Assembly (NCBI RefSeq): GCF_019645855.1
Contig: NZ_CP080999.1
Location: forward strand, 3,782,001-3,846,000
Direction of reading: 5' to 3'
From: Mycobacterium malmoense
GTDB lineage: Bacteria > Actinomycetota > Actinomycetes > Mycobacteriales > Mycobacteriaceae
Length of the DNA stretch: 64,000 nt
Below the pieces are notes generated by a model. The model was not told where the DNA came from and ran no database searches. It saw only the letters and a program-made list of their open reading frames with translations. Shown piece after piece: positions 40,850 through 50,335 of the stretch. A program made the translations under genes and the position numbers. Each line of letters opens with the position of its first letter. Positions within the stretch are counted from its first letter, which is position 1.

Positions 40850-41605
40850 CTAGTCATGGTGCTCCTCCAGCTCCATGGCTTGGCTGAAGTACAAGATGGT
40901 CAAAATCGCGAAGATGAAGGCCTGGATCGCCCCGACGAACAAGTCGAACGACTTCCAGACCGCGTTGGGCAGCCACATGATGTAGGGGGGGAAGAGCGCG
41001 ATCAGCGCCACCAAGATCCCGCCGGCGAAGATATTGCCGAAAAGTCGGAGCGACAACGAGATCGGCTTCGCCATTTCCTCGACGAGGTTGATCGGCGCCA
41101 GGAACGCCACGTGTCCCTTGAGCAGCTTGATCGGGTGTCCGATGATGCCGCGGCGCCAGATCCCGGCGATGTGATAGCAGACGAACACGAAAAGGGCCAG
41201 CGCCAGCACGTAATTGATGTCCGCCGCCGCCGACTTGAGTAGCTCGGTGGTGTGCCCGGATTTATCGGTGTATTGCAGCGGGAGCACCGAGAGCCAATTG
41301 GAGATCAGGATGAACACGAAGATCGTGACCGCCAGCGGCAGCACGAACGGCGCGATGCGCATCCCGATGGCGCTTTCGATCTGGTTGCGCATCTGTATGG
41401 TGATCGCTTCCCAGAACAATTGGACTCCGCTGGGTACGTCGCTCGACGTGACCTTGGCGCGCAGGAAGAAGGCCAGCGCGATCACGATCACCGCGGCGAT
41501 CGCCGTCGACAACACCGTGTCGGTGTTGACGGTCATCCCCAGCCAGGTCGCGGTGGTGTGCTCGCCGACCTCGATCTGGGAACCGGCCAGGATCGTCTCA
41601 GTCAT
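40850..41605 (-). CDS. atpB: ATP synthase a subunit
   Basis: 251 aa membrane protein. The essential Arg is in SLSLRLFGNIFAGG, and the C-terminal QAFIFAILTILYFSQAM helix is intact. It starts 8 nt inside the end of atpI. Confidence 0.97.
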   Translation of the reverse strand: MTETILAGSQIEVGEHTTATWLGMTVNTDTVLSTAIAAVIVIALAFFLRAKVTSSDVPSGVQLFWEAITIQMRNQIESAIGMRIAPFVLPLAVTIFVFILISNWLSVLPLQYTDKSGHTTELLKSAAADINYVLALALFVFVCYHIAGIWRRGIIGHPIKLLKGHVAFLAPINLVEEMAKPISLSLRLFGNIFAGGILVALIALFPPYIMWLPNAVWKSFDLFVGAIQAFIFAILTILYFSQAMELEEHHD

Positions 41606-42074
41606 CGCCGGTGCCCCTCTCTTCCGTCCCTGCCTGGGCCTCCACGCCCGACGTTGGTGCCGGCTCCCCGGCGCGCAACTTCTTCCAGACGGGCAGTGCG
41701 GTCGACGCGACCAAGAGCACCTGGAACAGCGCCAGCCCGAACACCACGCCCAATCCGGCGGGACGGAAAACGTAGGCGATGATCAGCCCGATGATGGTGA
41801 TAATCGCCAGCCGGGACGCCGAGTTGAGCGCCATCGACCTTTTCAGCGGGTGTGCCCGGGCCGTGATCGATTCAACCGAGCGCTGCACCATAACGGCGTT
41901 GAGCAAACCCAGGAGCAACCCGATACCAAAGAACGCCCCAACCATGAGGTGACCCGACAATCCGGCGGCGAGCATTGCCGCCGCGGTGATCCCGACGCTG
42001 ATCACGAAGAGCCGAACGGGGCGGAAAGCAACAGAGGGAAACACCAACGGCGCGTCCTGCGCTGGTGTCGTCAC
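41598..42074 (-). CDS. atpI: ATP synthase operon protein AtpI (Rv1303-like)
   Basis: 158 aa with four hydrophobic segments. It is the first gene of the operon and overlaps atpB. AtpI-like proteins assist c-ring assembly in other bacteria; here that role is inferred from position. GTG start. The 225-nt spacer to wecA upstream shows no clear promoter or hairpin. Confidence 0.85.
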   Translation of the reverse strand: MTTPAQDAPLVFPSVAFRPVRLFVISVGITAAAMLAAGLSGHLMVGAFFGIGLLLGLLNAVMVQRSVESITARAHPLKRSMALNSASRLAIITIIGLIIAYVFRPAGLGVVFGLALFQVLLVASTALPVWKKLRAGEPAPTSGVEAQAGTEERGTGDD

Positions 42075-42299
42075 TGCAGCACCTCAATCCCAGGTAGTGG
42101 GGCGGAAACCCTCCGACCGACCGATCGGTGGCCCGCCGAGCGTATCGCACGTCACACTGGAATCACTCAAGGGGTAGCTCCCTATGTCGGTCGTGAATCG
42201 GCGCGATCGGACAACCATCCGAAGGGCCGGCTGGCCGGCAACCCTCAAGGCTTCTTTTTGGGGTTCTACCTGCACCGTACCACATGGTGGACATCACTA

Positions 42300-43532
42300 C
42301 TACTGCTTGTCGTAGCTCTCGTCTTCGTAGTCGTCGCGGCGGCGCAGGAGCGGAATCACCGTCGCCACACCGGCAATCACGATTGCGCCCAGCATTACCG
42401 CGGCGGTATCGCGCGGGTTGAAAAAGATCGTGCTCGCGGCGCCGAACGCGACGATGCCCACCCACAGATAGATCAGCAGCACGACCCGGCGATGCGAATG
42501 ACCGATCTGCAGCAACCGGTGGTGCAGGTGCATCTTGTCGGGGCTGAACGCGCTGCGGCCCGCGCGGGTGCGGCGCACGATCGCCAGCAGGAGGTCGAGC
42601 ATCGGGACGAATATGACGGCCGCCACGAGCAGAAACGGTGACAGCAGAGCAAACACGTCGCGGGCGCCGTAGGCGTTCTGCGAGACCGGGCCGGCCGCGG
42701 TCGTGGAAGCGGCGGCGAGCATCAGGCCGATCAGCATCGACCCGGAATCGCCCATGAAGATCCTGGCTCGATGGAAGTTGTGCGGCAAAAATCCCAGACA
42801 GGCCCCCGCGAGCACCACCGAGATCACGGCGGGTGGATAGAACAGCACGTCGCCGCCGTGGTCGCGCAGCAAACCAACCGAGAACATACAGATCGCCAGC
42901 GCCGTGATGAGCCCCAGCCCGGCCGCCAGTCCGTCGAGGCCGTCGACGAAGTTCATCGCGTTGACGACCGACACGGTCAGCGCCAGGGTGAGCAGGATCG
43001 ACGAGGCTTGGTCCAGCACGATGGTGCCGACGCCGCCGATGGGGATGTAAAGGACGCTCCAGGCGACGCCCATGGTGACCAGCACGCTGGCCGCCGTGAT
43101 CTGACCGGCGAACTTCGTCAGCGCATCCAGGCCCCAACGGTCGTCGATCAGGCCGATGCCCATGATCACCGCACCCGCCACCAGAACCGCGGGCATGCCG
43201 GTCGAATAGACGAACCCCCGGGTGAGCGCCGGAAGCTGTGATGCCAGAAAGACGGCCGAGACAACGCCGAGAAACATTGCCAGCCCGCCCATCCGGGGCG
43301 TCGGCGTCACGTGCACGTCGCGTTCCCGCGGGTAGGCGACCGCTCCCAGCCGGGTGGCCAGCACCCGCACCGGCCCGGTCGCGAAGTAGGTGATGATCGC
43401 CGCGGTCAGTCCGACCAGCGCGAGCTCGCGCAGGGGGACGCCGGCGCCGCGATCGGTCAGGGCGAGGAAACCACCGGCGAGGCTGGCTAGATCACTGGCG
43501 GGGCCGCTGGACACCTCGGAACCGTACTGCAC
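42300..43532 (-). CDS. wecA: decaprenyl-phosphate GlcNAc-1-phosphate transferase
   Basis: 410 aa, about 11 membrane helices. It starts the arabinogalactan linker by moving GlcNAc-1-P to decaprenyl phosphate. The motifs GLIDDRWGLDALTKF, NFVDGLDGLAAG, FMGDSGSM and HLHHRLL are complete. It starts at a GTG. Also called rfe (Rv1302) in M. tuberculosis. Confidence 0.94.
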   Translation of the reverse strand: MQYGSEVSSGPASDLASLAGGFLALTDRGAGVPLRELALVGLTAAIITYFATGPVRVLATRLGAVAYPRERDVHVTPTPRMGGLAMFLGVVSAVFLASQLPALTRGFVYSTGMPAVLVAGAVIMGIGLIDDRWGLDALTKFAGQITAASVLVTMGVAWSVLYIPIGGVGTIVLDQASSILLTLALTVSVVNAMNFVDGLDGLAAGLGLITALAICMFSVGLLRDHGGDVLFYPPAVISVVLAGACLGFLPHNFHRARIFMGDSGSMLIGLMLAAASTTAAGPVSQNAYGARDVFALLSPFLLVAAVIFVPMLDLLLAIVRRTRAGRSAFSPDKMHLHHRLLQIGHSHRRVVLLIYLWVGIVAFGAASTIFFNPRDTAAVMLGAIVIAGVATVIPLLRRRDDYEDESYDKQ

Positions 43533-43566
43533 CAGCCTGAGACACGAACAACCGCGCCGCAGCTCG

Positions 43567-44220
43567 CTAGCCGGTCAAACTCGTCGGGTCCACCCCCAGC
43601 ACTTCGGCGATCCGCTCGACGTTCACCGGGCCCGCCCGCAGGACGCGCGGGGTGTCTCCGGTCAGATCGACGATCGTGGAGGCGGCCTGCTGCTGCGACG
43701 GGCCCGCGTCCAGATAGACGTCGACGAGATCGCCGAGTTGGCTGCGCGCCTCGTCGGCGTCCACCGCGGGCGGGCGTCCGGAGACGTTGGCACTCGATAC
43801 CGCCATGGGCCCCACCTCACGCAGCAGCTCGATGGCAACCGGGTGCAACGGCATCCGCAACATGACGGTGCCGCGGGCATCGCCGAGATCCCACCGCAAC
43901 GAAGGCGCCTGCGCCACCACCAGGCTCAGCGCGCCCGGCCAGAACGCACGGATCAGTTCGCGAGCCCCGTCGGGCATCGTGTAGACCAGGCCCTCGATGG
44001 TGTGCCAGGAGCCGACCAGCACGCCCACCGGCATGTCTCGGCCCCGTCCCTTTGCCGACAGCAGCGCGGCCACCGCGGCGCTGTCGAAAGCGTCGGCCCC
44101 GATGCCGTACACGGTGTCCGTCGGCATGACGACCAGCCGGCCGCCCTTGGCCGCCCCCACCGCCGAGGCGATTCCCACCGAACGCTGGTCGGGGTCGGCA
44201 CAGTCGAACACCGCGGTCAC
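43567..44220 (-). CDS. L-threonylcarbamoyladenylate synthase (Sua5/YrdC)
   Basis: 217 aa. It makes the threonylcarbamoyl-AMP used for the t6A37 modification of tRNAs. VVMPTDTVYGIGADAF and the KGRGRDMPVGVLV nucleotide site are present. The GTG start overlaps the prmC stop (GTGA), so the two are coupled. Confidence 0.93.
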   Translation of the reverse strand: MTAVFDCADPDQRSVGIASAVGAAKGGRLVVMPTDTVYGIGADAFDSAAVAALLSAKGRGRDMPVGVLVGSWHTIEGLVYTMPDGARELIRAFWPGALSLVVAQAPSLRWDLGDARGTVMLRMPLHPVAIELLREVGPMAVSSANVSGRPPAVDADEARSQLGDLVDVYLDAGPSQQQAASTIVDLTGDTPRVLRAGPVNVERIAEVLGVDPTSLTG

Positions 44221-45086
44221 GGCCCTCCCCTTTTGCGGGCCGTCACGAATCTCGGCCGGCCGACCAGGTCCCGCCGGGCCTCGATGTCTTCGAAAAGCCC
44301 TGTGCCCTGGACCAATTCGACGGTCTGTGACGATGCGGTGTCATGATGCTCGACGGCGAACAGGCCGCCGGCGCGCAGCCAGCGCCCGGCGAGGCGGACT
44401 ACGGCGGCGATCACCGCCATCCCGTCCGGCCCGCCGAACACCGCGTGCGGCGGATCATGTTGGGCCACTTCGGGTTCCACCACGGTGCCGTCGGGAACGT
44501 AGGGTGGGTTGGCCACCACCAGGTCGACACGCCCGTCTAGTTCGGGAAGCAGGCCCGGCTTACCGACCGGCTCGGTGACGTCGGCGCGCACGAGCTCAAC
44601 GGCCGTGCCCTCGGCGTTGCGGCGCGCGTACCCGAGGGCCGCGTCGGAGTCGTCGATGCCGATGACCCGCGCCTTCAGTCCAAGGTTGGCCCGGTGTTGG
44701 GCCAGCGCCACCGCCAAGGCGCCGGAGCCGGTGCACAAATCGACGATCACGGGCCGCGCCGGTAGTCGTTGGGCGGTGGCCCATGCCAAGATGGCCTCCG
44801 TCTCCGGCCGCGGGATGAACACACCGGGGCCGACGTGCAGCAGGACCGGGCCGAACGCCGCCGTTCCGGTGAGATGCTGCAACGGCATTCGCCGCGAGCG
44901 CGCGGCCACGATGTCGCGGTACCGCCCGAAGAATTCCTCGCCGGGCGGGTCGAGCAGGGTCAGCCGACCGCGCTCAACACCCGCCAGATGGGCGGCCAAC
45001 TCCTCGGCGTCGTAACGCGCGGAGCCGATCCCCGCTTCGGCCAGTTGCGCCGCAGCGGAGTCAATCGCGCGCCGCAGGATGGTCAT
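44217..45086 (-). CDS. prmC: peptide chain release factor N5-glutamine methyltransferase
   Basis: 289 aa SAM-dependent enzyme that methylates the GGQ glutamine of release factors. It has VDLCTGSGALAVALA (SAM loop) and the catalytic NPPYVPDG. Its ATG overlaps the stop of its substrate gene prfA. Confidence 0.95.
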   Translation of the reverse strand: MTILRRAIDSAAAQLAEAGIGSARYDAEELAAHLAGVERGRLTLLDPPGEEFFGRYRDIVAARSRRMPLQHLTGTAAFGPVLLHVGPGVFIPRPETEAILAWATAQRLPARPVIVDLCTGSGALAVALAQHRANLGLKARVIGIDDSDAALGYARRNAEGTAVELVRADVTEPVGKPGLLPELDGRVDLVVANPPYVPDGTVVEPEVAQHDPPHAVFGGPDGMAVIAAVVRLAGRWLRAGGLFAVEHHDTASSQTVELVQGTGLFEDIEARRDLVGRPRFVTARKRGGP

Positions 45087-46156
45087 ACCTGTTGCAGCCG
45101 GGACTGCTTGTCGGCGGCGCTCAGCGCGTCGAACAACGCGTCCAGGTCGCCGTCGAGCACCTGATCGAGATTGTATGCCTTGTAACCGATTCGGTGGTCG
45201 GTGATCCGGTTCTCCGGGAAGTTGTAGGTGCGGATCCGTTCGCTGCGGTCCACCGTGCGGATCTGACTGGCCCGATCGGCCGACGCGTCGGCCAGCGCCT
45301 GTTCCTCGGCCATTGCCTGCAGCCGAGCGGCCAGCACCTGCAGCGCGCGGGTCTTGTTCTGCAGCTGCGACCGTTCGTTTTGGCAGGTGACCACGATCCC
45401 GGTGGGCAGATGCGTGATCCGCACCGCGGAGTCGGTGGTATTAACCCCTTGGCCGCCCTTTCCGGAGGACCGGTACACATCGATGCGCAGGTCGGACTCG
45501 TCGATCTGCACCTCACCCACTTCCTCGGGTTCGGGATAGACCAGCACGCCCGCCGCCGAAGTATGCACGCGGCCTTGGGATTCCGTCACGGGGACCCGTT
45601 GCACGCGATGCACCCCGCCCTCGAACTTCATCCGCGACCACACGCCGTCGGCCGTGTCACCCTTACTGGCGATCGCGAGCGTCGCGTCCTTGTAACCGCC
45701 CAGATCCGAGGTGGTTTCGTCCAGCACCGTCACCGTCCAGCCATGCCGCTCGGCATAGCGGATGTACATCCTGGCCAAATCGGCGGCGAACAATGCCGAT
45801 TCCTCGCCGCCCTCACCGGATTTGACTTCGAGCACGATGTCGTCGGCGTCGTGCGGGTCGCGCGGGGCCAGCATGTCGGTGAGCTGGATGTCCAACTCGG
45901 CCACCCGTGATTCCAGCGCCGTGGCTTCGTCGGCGAACGACGCGTCGTCGGTGGCCAGTTCGCGTGCGGTCTCCAGGTCGTCGCGCGCCGATGCCAGCTT
46001 GCGGTAGGTGGCCACGATCGGGGCCAGGCGGGCGAACCGGCGTCCGGCCTTGCGCGCCGCGGCGGGGTTGCTGTGCAATTCGGGATCGGCCAGTTGCCGC
46101 TCGAGCTCGGCGTGTTCGGCAAGCAGCACGTCAATCGTCTGCACCGGCTGCGTCAT
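45083..46156 (-). CDS. prfA: peptide chain release factor 1
   Basis: 357 aa. The catalytic GGQ is in SSGKGGQGVNTTDSAVR. It reads UAA/UAG stop codons, and the GGQ Gln is the PrmC target. It lies between rpmE and prmC. Confidence 0.97.
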   Translation of the reverse strand: MTQPVQTIDVLLAEHAELERQLADPELHSNPAAARKAGRRFARLAPIVATYRKLASARDDLETARELATDDASFADEATALESRVAELDIQLTDMLAPRDPHDADDIVLEVKSGEGGEESALFAADLARMYIRYAERHGWTVTVLDETTSDLGGYKDATLAIASKGDTADGVWSRMKFEGGVHRVQRVPVTESQGRVHTSAAGVLVYPEPEEVGEVQIDESDLRIDVYRSSGKGGQGVNTTDSAVRITHLPTGIVVTCQNERSQLQNKTRALQVLAARLQAMAEEQALADASADRASQIRTVDRSERIRTYNFPENRITDHRIGYKAYNLDQVLDGDLDALFDALSAADKQSRLQQV

Positions 46157-46245
46157 GTCACACCTCCTGCCCGTCCTTTACCGCAAACGCGAACCGACGC
46201 CCGGCCTGTGCGGCTTCGAGCACAGTTCGGGCGTCGGGAACCCAG

Positions 46246-46476
46246 CTATTTATCGGCGGTGGCTCCGGCCTTGCGCTTGCCGTAGCGCTTTTCGAAGCGG
46301 GCCACCCGGCCGCCGCTGTCGAGGATCTTCTGCTTGCCGGTGTAGAACGGGTGGCACTGCGAGCAAACCTCGACGACGATGCGGCCTCCCGGCTTGGTGC
46401 TGCGCGTCTGGAAGGTGTTGCCGCACCCGCAGACCACCGTGGTCTCCGCGTAGGCGGGATGAATCTCAGCTTTCAT
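46246..46476 (-). CDS. rpmE: 50S ribosomal protein L31 (zinc type)
   Basis: 76 aa. The zinc ligands are VCGCG and CSQCH, so this is the zinc-containing paralogue. The start is the ATG before KAEIHPAYAET; a 13-residue in-frame extension is not family-like. Confidence 0.96.
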   Translation of the reverse strand: MKAEIHPAYAETTVVCGCGNTFQTRSTKPGGRIVVEVCSQCHPFYTGKQKILDSGGRVARFEKRYGKRKAGATADK

Positions 46477-46648
46477 GATGTCCTCTTCGATCGTTTGTCG
46501 CCCGGCTCCCCGCATCGGATCCGACGGTCGGGCGTGAACTTAGAACCTGAGGCGGTTGTGGGGTAGTCGAGCATCGATTATGCCAGGTCAACCGCCACCC
46601 TCCCAAAACACCGGGCTGCGCCCCCGCATTCCCGGGCGCCCGGCAGCG

Positions 46649-48238
46649 TTAGCGGTGATCGAGCTCGCCGGGGGTGTAATCCTTGCTTCGCCCGATACGC
46701 GTCCAGACAACGCCGCTGCCGGGATTCGTGCCGCGCGCGGTCAGCTCGCGCTTGAGGATCTTGTTGGTCGCCGTGCTCGGCAGCCGATCGGTGAGCCAGA
46801 CGTGGCGGGGCCAGGCCTTGGGCGACAGGTCGGGCTGGGCGGCCAGGAACCGGCCGAACTCCTCCGGCGTCAGCGCCGCGTTGTCGGCCAACACGATCGC
46901 CGCCATCACCTGGTCACCGGCATGTTTATCGGGCACCGCGTACACCGCGACCTGGTTGACCGGCGCCAGGCGCTGCAGGATTCGTTCGATAGGTGCCGTG
47001 GTCATGTTTTCGCCGTCGACGCGCAACCAGTCACCGCTGCGCCCTGCGAAGTAGATCCACCCGTCGGCATCCCGGTAGGCGAGGTCGCCCGACCAGAACA
47101 TGCCGTGCCGAAGGCGCGCGTCGGTGGCCTCGGGGTCGTTGTAGTAGCCGGCGAACAGCCCCGCGCCGGTGGTGTTGACCAGCTCGCCTATCGCCTCGTC
47201 GGCGTTGGTCAGGGCGCCGTCATCGTCGAAGGCGGCCGCAGGACACTCGGCGAGCGTGTCCGGGTCGTAGATGGCGACACCGGGAAAGCCCCGGCCGAGC
47301 GATCCGGGCGGGCAGCCGCTTTCCCGGGTGATGATGATCGCGCCCTCGGTCGACCCGAAGCCGTCCCACACCGTGCAGTCGAAACGACGGCCGAACTCGG
47401 CGATGTCGCGGTCGCTCGCCTCGTTGCCGAAGGCGACCCGCAGCGGGTTGTCGTGGTCGTCGGGTTGCTCCGGCGTGGCAAGGACGTAGGCAAGCGGTTT
47501 GCCGACGTAGTTCATGAAGGTGGCCCCGTACCGACGCAGATCGGGCAGCAACCCGGAGGCCGAGAACGTGGCGGGGACCATGGCCGCGCCGGCGCCGACC
47601 GCCACGCTCCATCCGGCCAGCAGCGCGTTGGAGTGAAACAGCGGCATCGACAGATAGCAGACGTCGGAGGAATCCATCCCGAACCGCGCGATCAGGGTGG
47701 TACCGGCAAACAGCACGGTCAGATGGGTGACCTGCACCGCCTTGGGTTCGCCGCTGGTTCCGGAGGTGAAGATCATCATGACGGTGTCGGACGGCACGAC
47801 CTCGCGATATGGGGCCAGCGTTCCGGCACCGTCCAGCAGCGCCAACCACGACTCACCGGACACGTCGAACACCTGCACACCGGGCAGCTCGAGGCCGTCC
47901 AGCAACCCTTTGTGCGCCGGGTCGGTGAGCAGGATCTGGCAGTCGGCGTGCAGGATGTCCCGCTCCAGCGCGGCACCGCGACGGGTGTCGTTGATGCCGC
48001 ATAGGACGTATCCGCCAAGCGCCGCCGATGCCATGGCGGTGAGCATCTCGGGGCTGTTGCCCAGCAATGCGCCGACGTGCAGCGGACGGTCCGGGTTCGC
48101 GGCCCGGATCAGGGCGGCGGCGCTGGTGGCGGCGTCGGCCAGGTGCTCGCGCCAGGTCCAGACCCGTTCGCCGTACTTCAGCGCCGGCGTGTCCTGGTCC
48201 AGGCGCTCCCGAAGCAGTTGCTGCAGCGTCTCCGCCAC
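46649..48238 (-). CDS. fatty acyl-CoA synthetase, FadD1/FadD17-like
   Basis: 529 aa ANL-superfamily enzyme that activates a carboxylic acid via an acyl-adenylate. The P-loop is IFTSGTSGEPKAVQVTH, with SMPLFHSNAL, FGSTEGAIIIT and SGDLAYRDADGWIYFAGR. The C-terminal lysine is in ATNKILKRELT. The exact FadD number is not certain; the substrate is unknown. It starts (GTG) 12 nt after rho and is probably cotranscribed. In M. tuberculosis rho and rpmE are direct neighbours, so this is an extra gene. Confidence 0.88.
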   Translation of the reverse strand: MAETLQQLLRERLDQDTPALKYGERVWTWREHLADAATSAAALIRAANPDRPLHVGALLGNSPEMLTAMASAALGGYVLCGINDTRRGAALERDILHADCQILLTDPAHKGLLDGLELPGVQVFDVSGESWLALLDGAGTLAPYREVVPSDTVMMIFTSGTSGEPKAVQVTHLTVLFAGTTLIARFGMDSSDVCYLSMPLFHSNALLAGWSVAVGAGAAMVPATFSASGLLPDLRRYGATFMNYVGKPLAYVLATPEQPDDHDNPLRVAFGNEASDRDIAEFGRRFDCTVWDGFGSTEGAIIITRESGCPPGSLGRGFPGVAIYDPDTLAECPAAAFDDDGALTNADEAIGELVNTTGAGLFAGYYNDPEATDARLRHGMFWSGDLAYRDADGWIYFAGRSGDWLRVDGENMTTAPIERILQRLAPVNQVAVYAVPDKHAGDQVMAAIVLADNAALTPEEFGRFLAAQPDLSPKAWPRHVWLTDRLPSTATNKILKRELTARGTNPGSGVVWTRIGRSKDYTPGELDHR

Positions 48239-48250
48239 GGCCGGACTCGG

Positions 48251-50074
48251 CTAGTCGTTGTCCGCGCCCGGCGTGTTCTTGGACACCTGGACCAGGAACT
48301 CGTAGTTGTTCTTGGTCTTGCGCAGCTGCGACATCAGCAAGTCGATGGCCTGGTGGGAATCCAGGCCCGACAGCACGCGGCGCAGCTTGTGCACGATGGC
48401 GAACTCATCGGGCGACAGCAGCAGCTCGTCCTTGCGGGTACCGGAGGGGTTCACGTCGACCGCGGGGAAGACCCGTCGTTCGGCGATCTTGCGGTCCAGT
48501 TTGAGCTCGGCGTTACCCGTGCCCTTGAACTCCTCGAAGATGACCGTGTCACCGGTGGATCCGGTCTCGACCATCGCGGTGGCGATGATGGTCAGCGACC
48601 CGCCTTCCTCGATGTTGCGTGCCGCGCCCAGGAAGCGCTTGGGCGGGTACAGCGCGGTGGAGTCGACACCACCGGACAGGATCCGGCCCGACGCCGGCGA
48701 CGCGTTGTTGTAGGCGCGCCCGAGGCGGGTGATCGAGTCGAGCAGCACCACGACGTCCTTGCCCTGCTCGACGAGCCGCTTGGCGCGTTCAATGGCCAGC
48801 TCGGCGACCGAGGTGTGGTCCGACGGCGGCCGGTCGAAGGTGGAGGCGATGACCTCACCCTTGACCGAACGCTGCATGTCGGTGACCTCCTCGGGCCGCT
48901 CGTCGACGAGCACGACCATGAGGTGGCATTCCGGGTTGTTCTTGGTGATCGCGTTGGCGATGTCCTGCAGGATCGTCGTCTTGCCGGCCTTGGGCGGCGA
49001 CACGATCAGCGCGCGCTGGCCCTTGCCGATCGGCATGATCAGGTCGATGACCCGCGTGGTCAGCCGATCGGTGGTGGTTTCCAGACGCAGCCGCTGGTTG
49101 GGGTAGAGCGGCGTCAGTTTGCCGAACTCGGGGCGCTTCTTGGCGTCGTCCACCGAGCCGCCGTTGACGGTGTCCAGGCGCACCAGCGGGTTGAACTTCT
49201 GCCGCTGGTTGGGCTGCTCGCCGTCCCGGGGCACCCGAACCGCGCCGGTCACCGCGTCGCCGCGGCGCAGGCCGTTCTTGCGCACCATGTTCATGGACAC
49301 GTAGACGTCGTGCGGGCCGGCCAGATAGCCGGAGGTGCGCACGAACGCGTAGTTGTCGAGGACGTCGAGGATGCCGGCCACCGGCTGGACGACGTCGTCC
49401 TCGCGCAGTTCGGCGTCGGTGCCGTCACCCGACCGTTCGCCGCGGCGGCGGCGATCGCGGAACCGGCGTCCCCGCCGGCCCTGACGCCCGTCACCGTCGT
49501 CGTCTTGCTGGTTCGAGCCACGCGGCTGCTGTTGGCCCGAGCTCTGCTGGTCACCGGCTTCTTGTCCGCGCTCGTCCGTTTTGGTGTCCTGTTGGCCCTC
49601 CGGGCGGCCGTTGGCCGCGCCCTCCCGTGCGCCCGAGCCCTCACGGTCCGCCTCCCCGGCGGTGCGAGTGGCCGATCCCGCCTCGCGGGAGGTACCGCGT
49701 CGTTCGCGGCGCGGCGCCTCGGTTGTGGAACCGTTCCGTTCCCCGCGGGGTTGTTCCCCTTGGGCTTGGGCGGCCGGCGCTTCGGCGGTGGCCGTGTCGG
49801 ATTTGCCGCCGCCCTCTTGGGCACCAGCGGCCGAGGCGCCGTTGGCCTGCCCCCTGATTTCCTGGATCGCGGCGATGAGTTCGTTCTTGCGCATGCCCGA
49901 CGTCCCCTTGACGCCGGCTTGGTTAGCCAGCGCGCGCAGCTCGGGCAGCACCATGGTGGTCAGGGAGCCGGCCGAGGCGTTGGCTTTGACGTCGGGTGTG
50001 TCTGTGGTCACGGCATTGGACAGCCGATTGTCGTCGGTGCTTTCGCCAGCCGTGAACAGGTCCGTATCGGTCAC
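48251..50074 (-). CDS. rho: transcription termination factor Rho
   Basis: 607 aa. After the SAP-like N-terminus (LPELRALANQAGVKGTSGMRKNELIAAI) there is a long Arg/Gly/Gln-rich insertion typical of actinobacterial Rho, then the OSB RNA-binding domain and the ATPase with SPPKAGKTTILQ. GTG start. The 260-nt gap to thrB shows no hairpin with T-tract. Confidence 0.97.
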   Translation of the reverse strand: MTDTDLFTAGESTDDNRLSNAVTTDTPDVKANASAGSLTTMVLPELRALANQAGVKGTSGMRKNELIAAIQEIRGQANGASAAGAQEGGGKSDTATAEAPAAQAQGEQPRGERNGSTTEAPRRERRGTSREAGSATRTAGEADREGSGAREGAANGRPEGQQDTKTDERGQEAGDQQSSGQQQPRGSNQQDDDGDGRQGRRGRRFRDRRRRGERSGDGTDAELREDDVVQPVAGILDVLDNYAFVRTSGYLAGPHDVYVSMNMVRKNGLRRGDAVTGAVRVPRDGEQPNQRQKFNPLVRLDTVNGGSVDDAKKRPEFGKLTPLYPNQRLRLETTTDRLTTRVIDLIMPIGKGQRALIVSPPKAGKTTILQDIANAITKNNPECHLMVVLVDERPEEVTDMQRSVKGEVIASTFDRPPSDHTSVAELAIERAKRLVEQGKDVVVLLDSITRLGRAYNNASPASGRILSGGVDSTALYPPKRFLGAARNIEEGGSLTIIATAMVETGSTGDTVIFEEFKGTGNAELKLDRKIAERRVFPAVDVNPSGTRKDELLLSPDEFAIVHKLRRVLSGLDSHQAIDLLMSQLRKTKNNYEFLVQVSKNTPGADND

Positions 50075-50335
50075 GGATTTCCTTTCTTCCCCCGCCGATC
50101 AGGTTCATACGGGGGTTCGTTGCATTCAGCCAAATTGCCGAGTGCGCCCAATCTTCGACTCTGCAACGGTGATCGCCAGGATGGGCGGAGAAAGCGGCGA
50201 ACCTCGTCCACGAGAAGAATTGGTGTTGTCCTAGCGGCAAGGCAGTATGTATGCAGATGCTGCGATTGCTGGACGGCTCCGAGGATAGCCCGCATCCTTG
50301 CCGGAAGCAAGCAAACCCTCCAGCCACGTCGTGGA

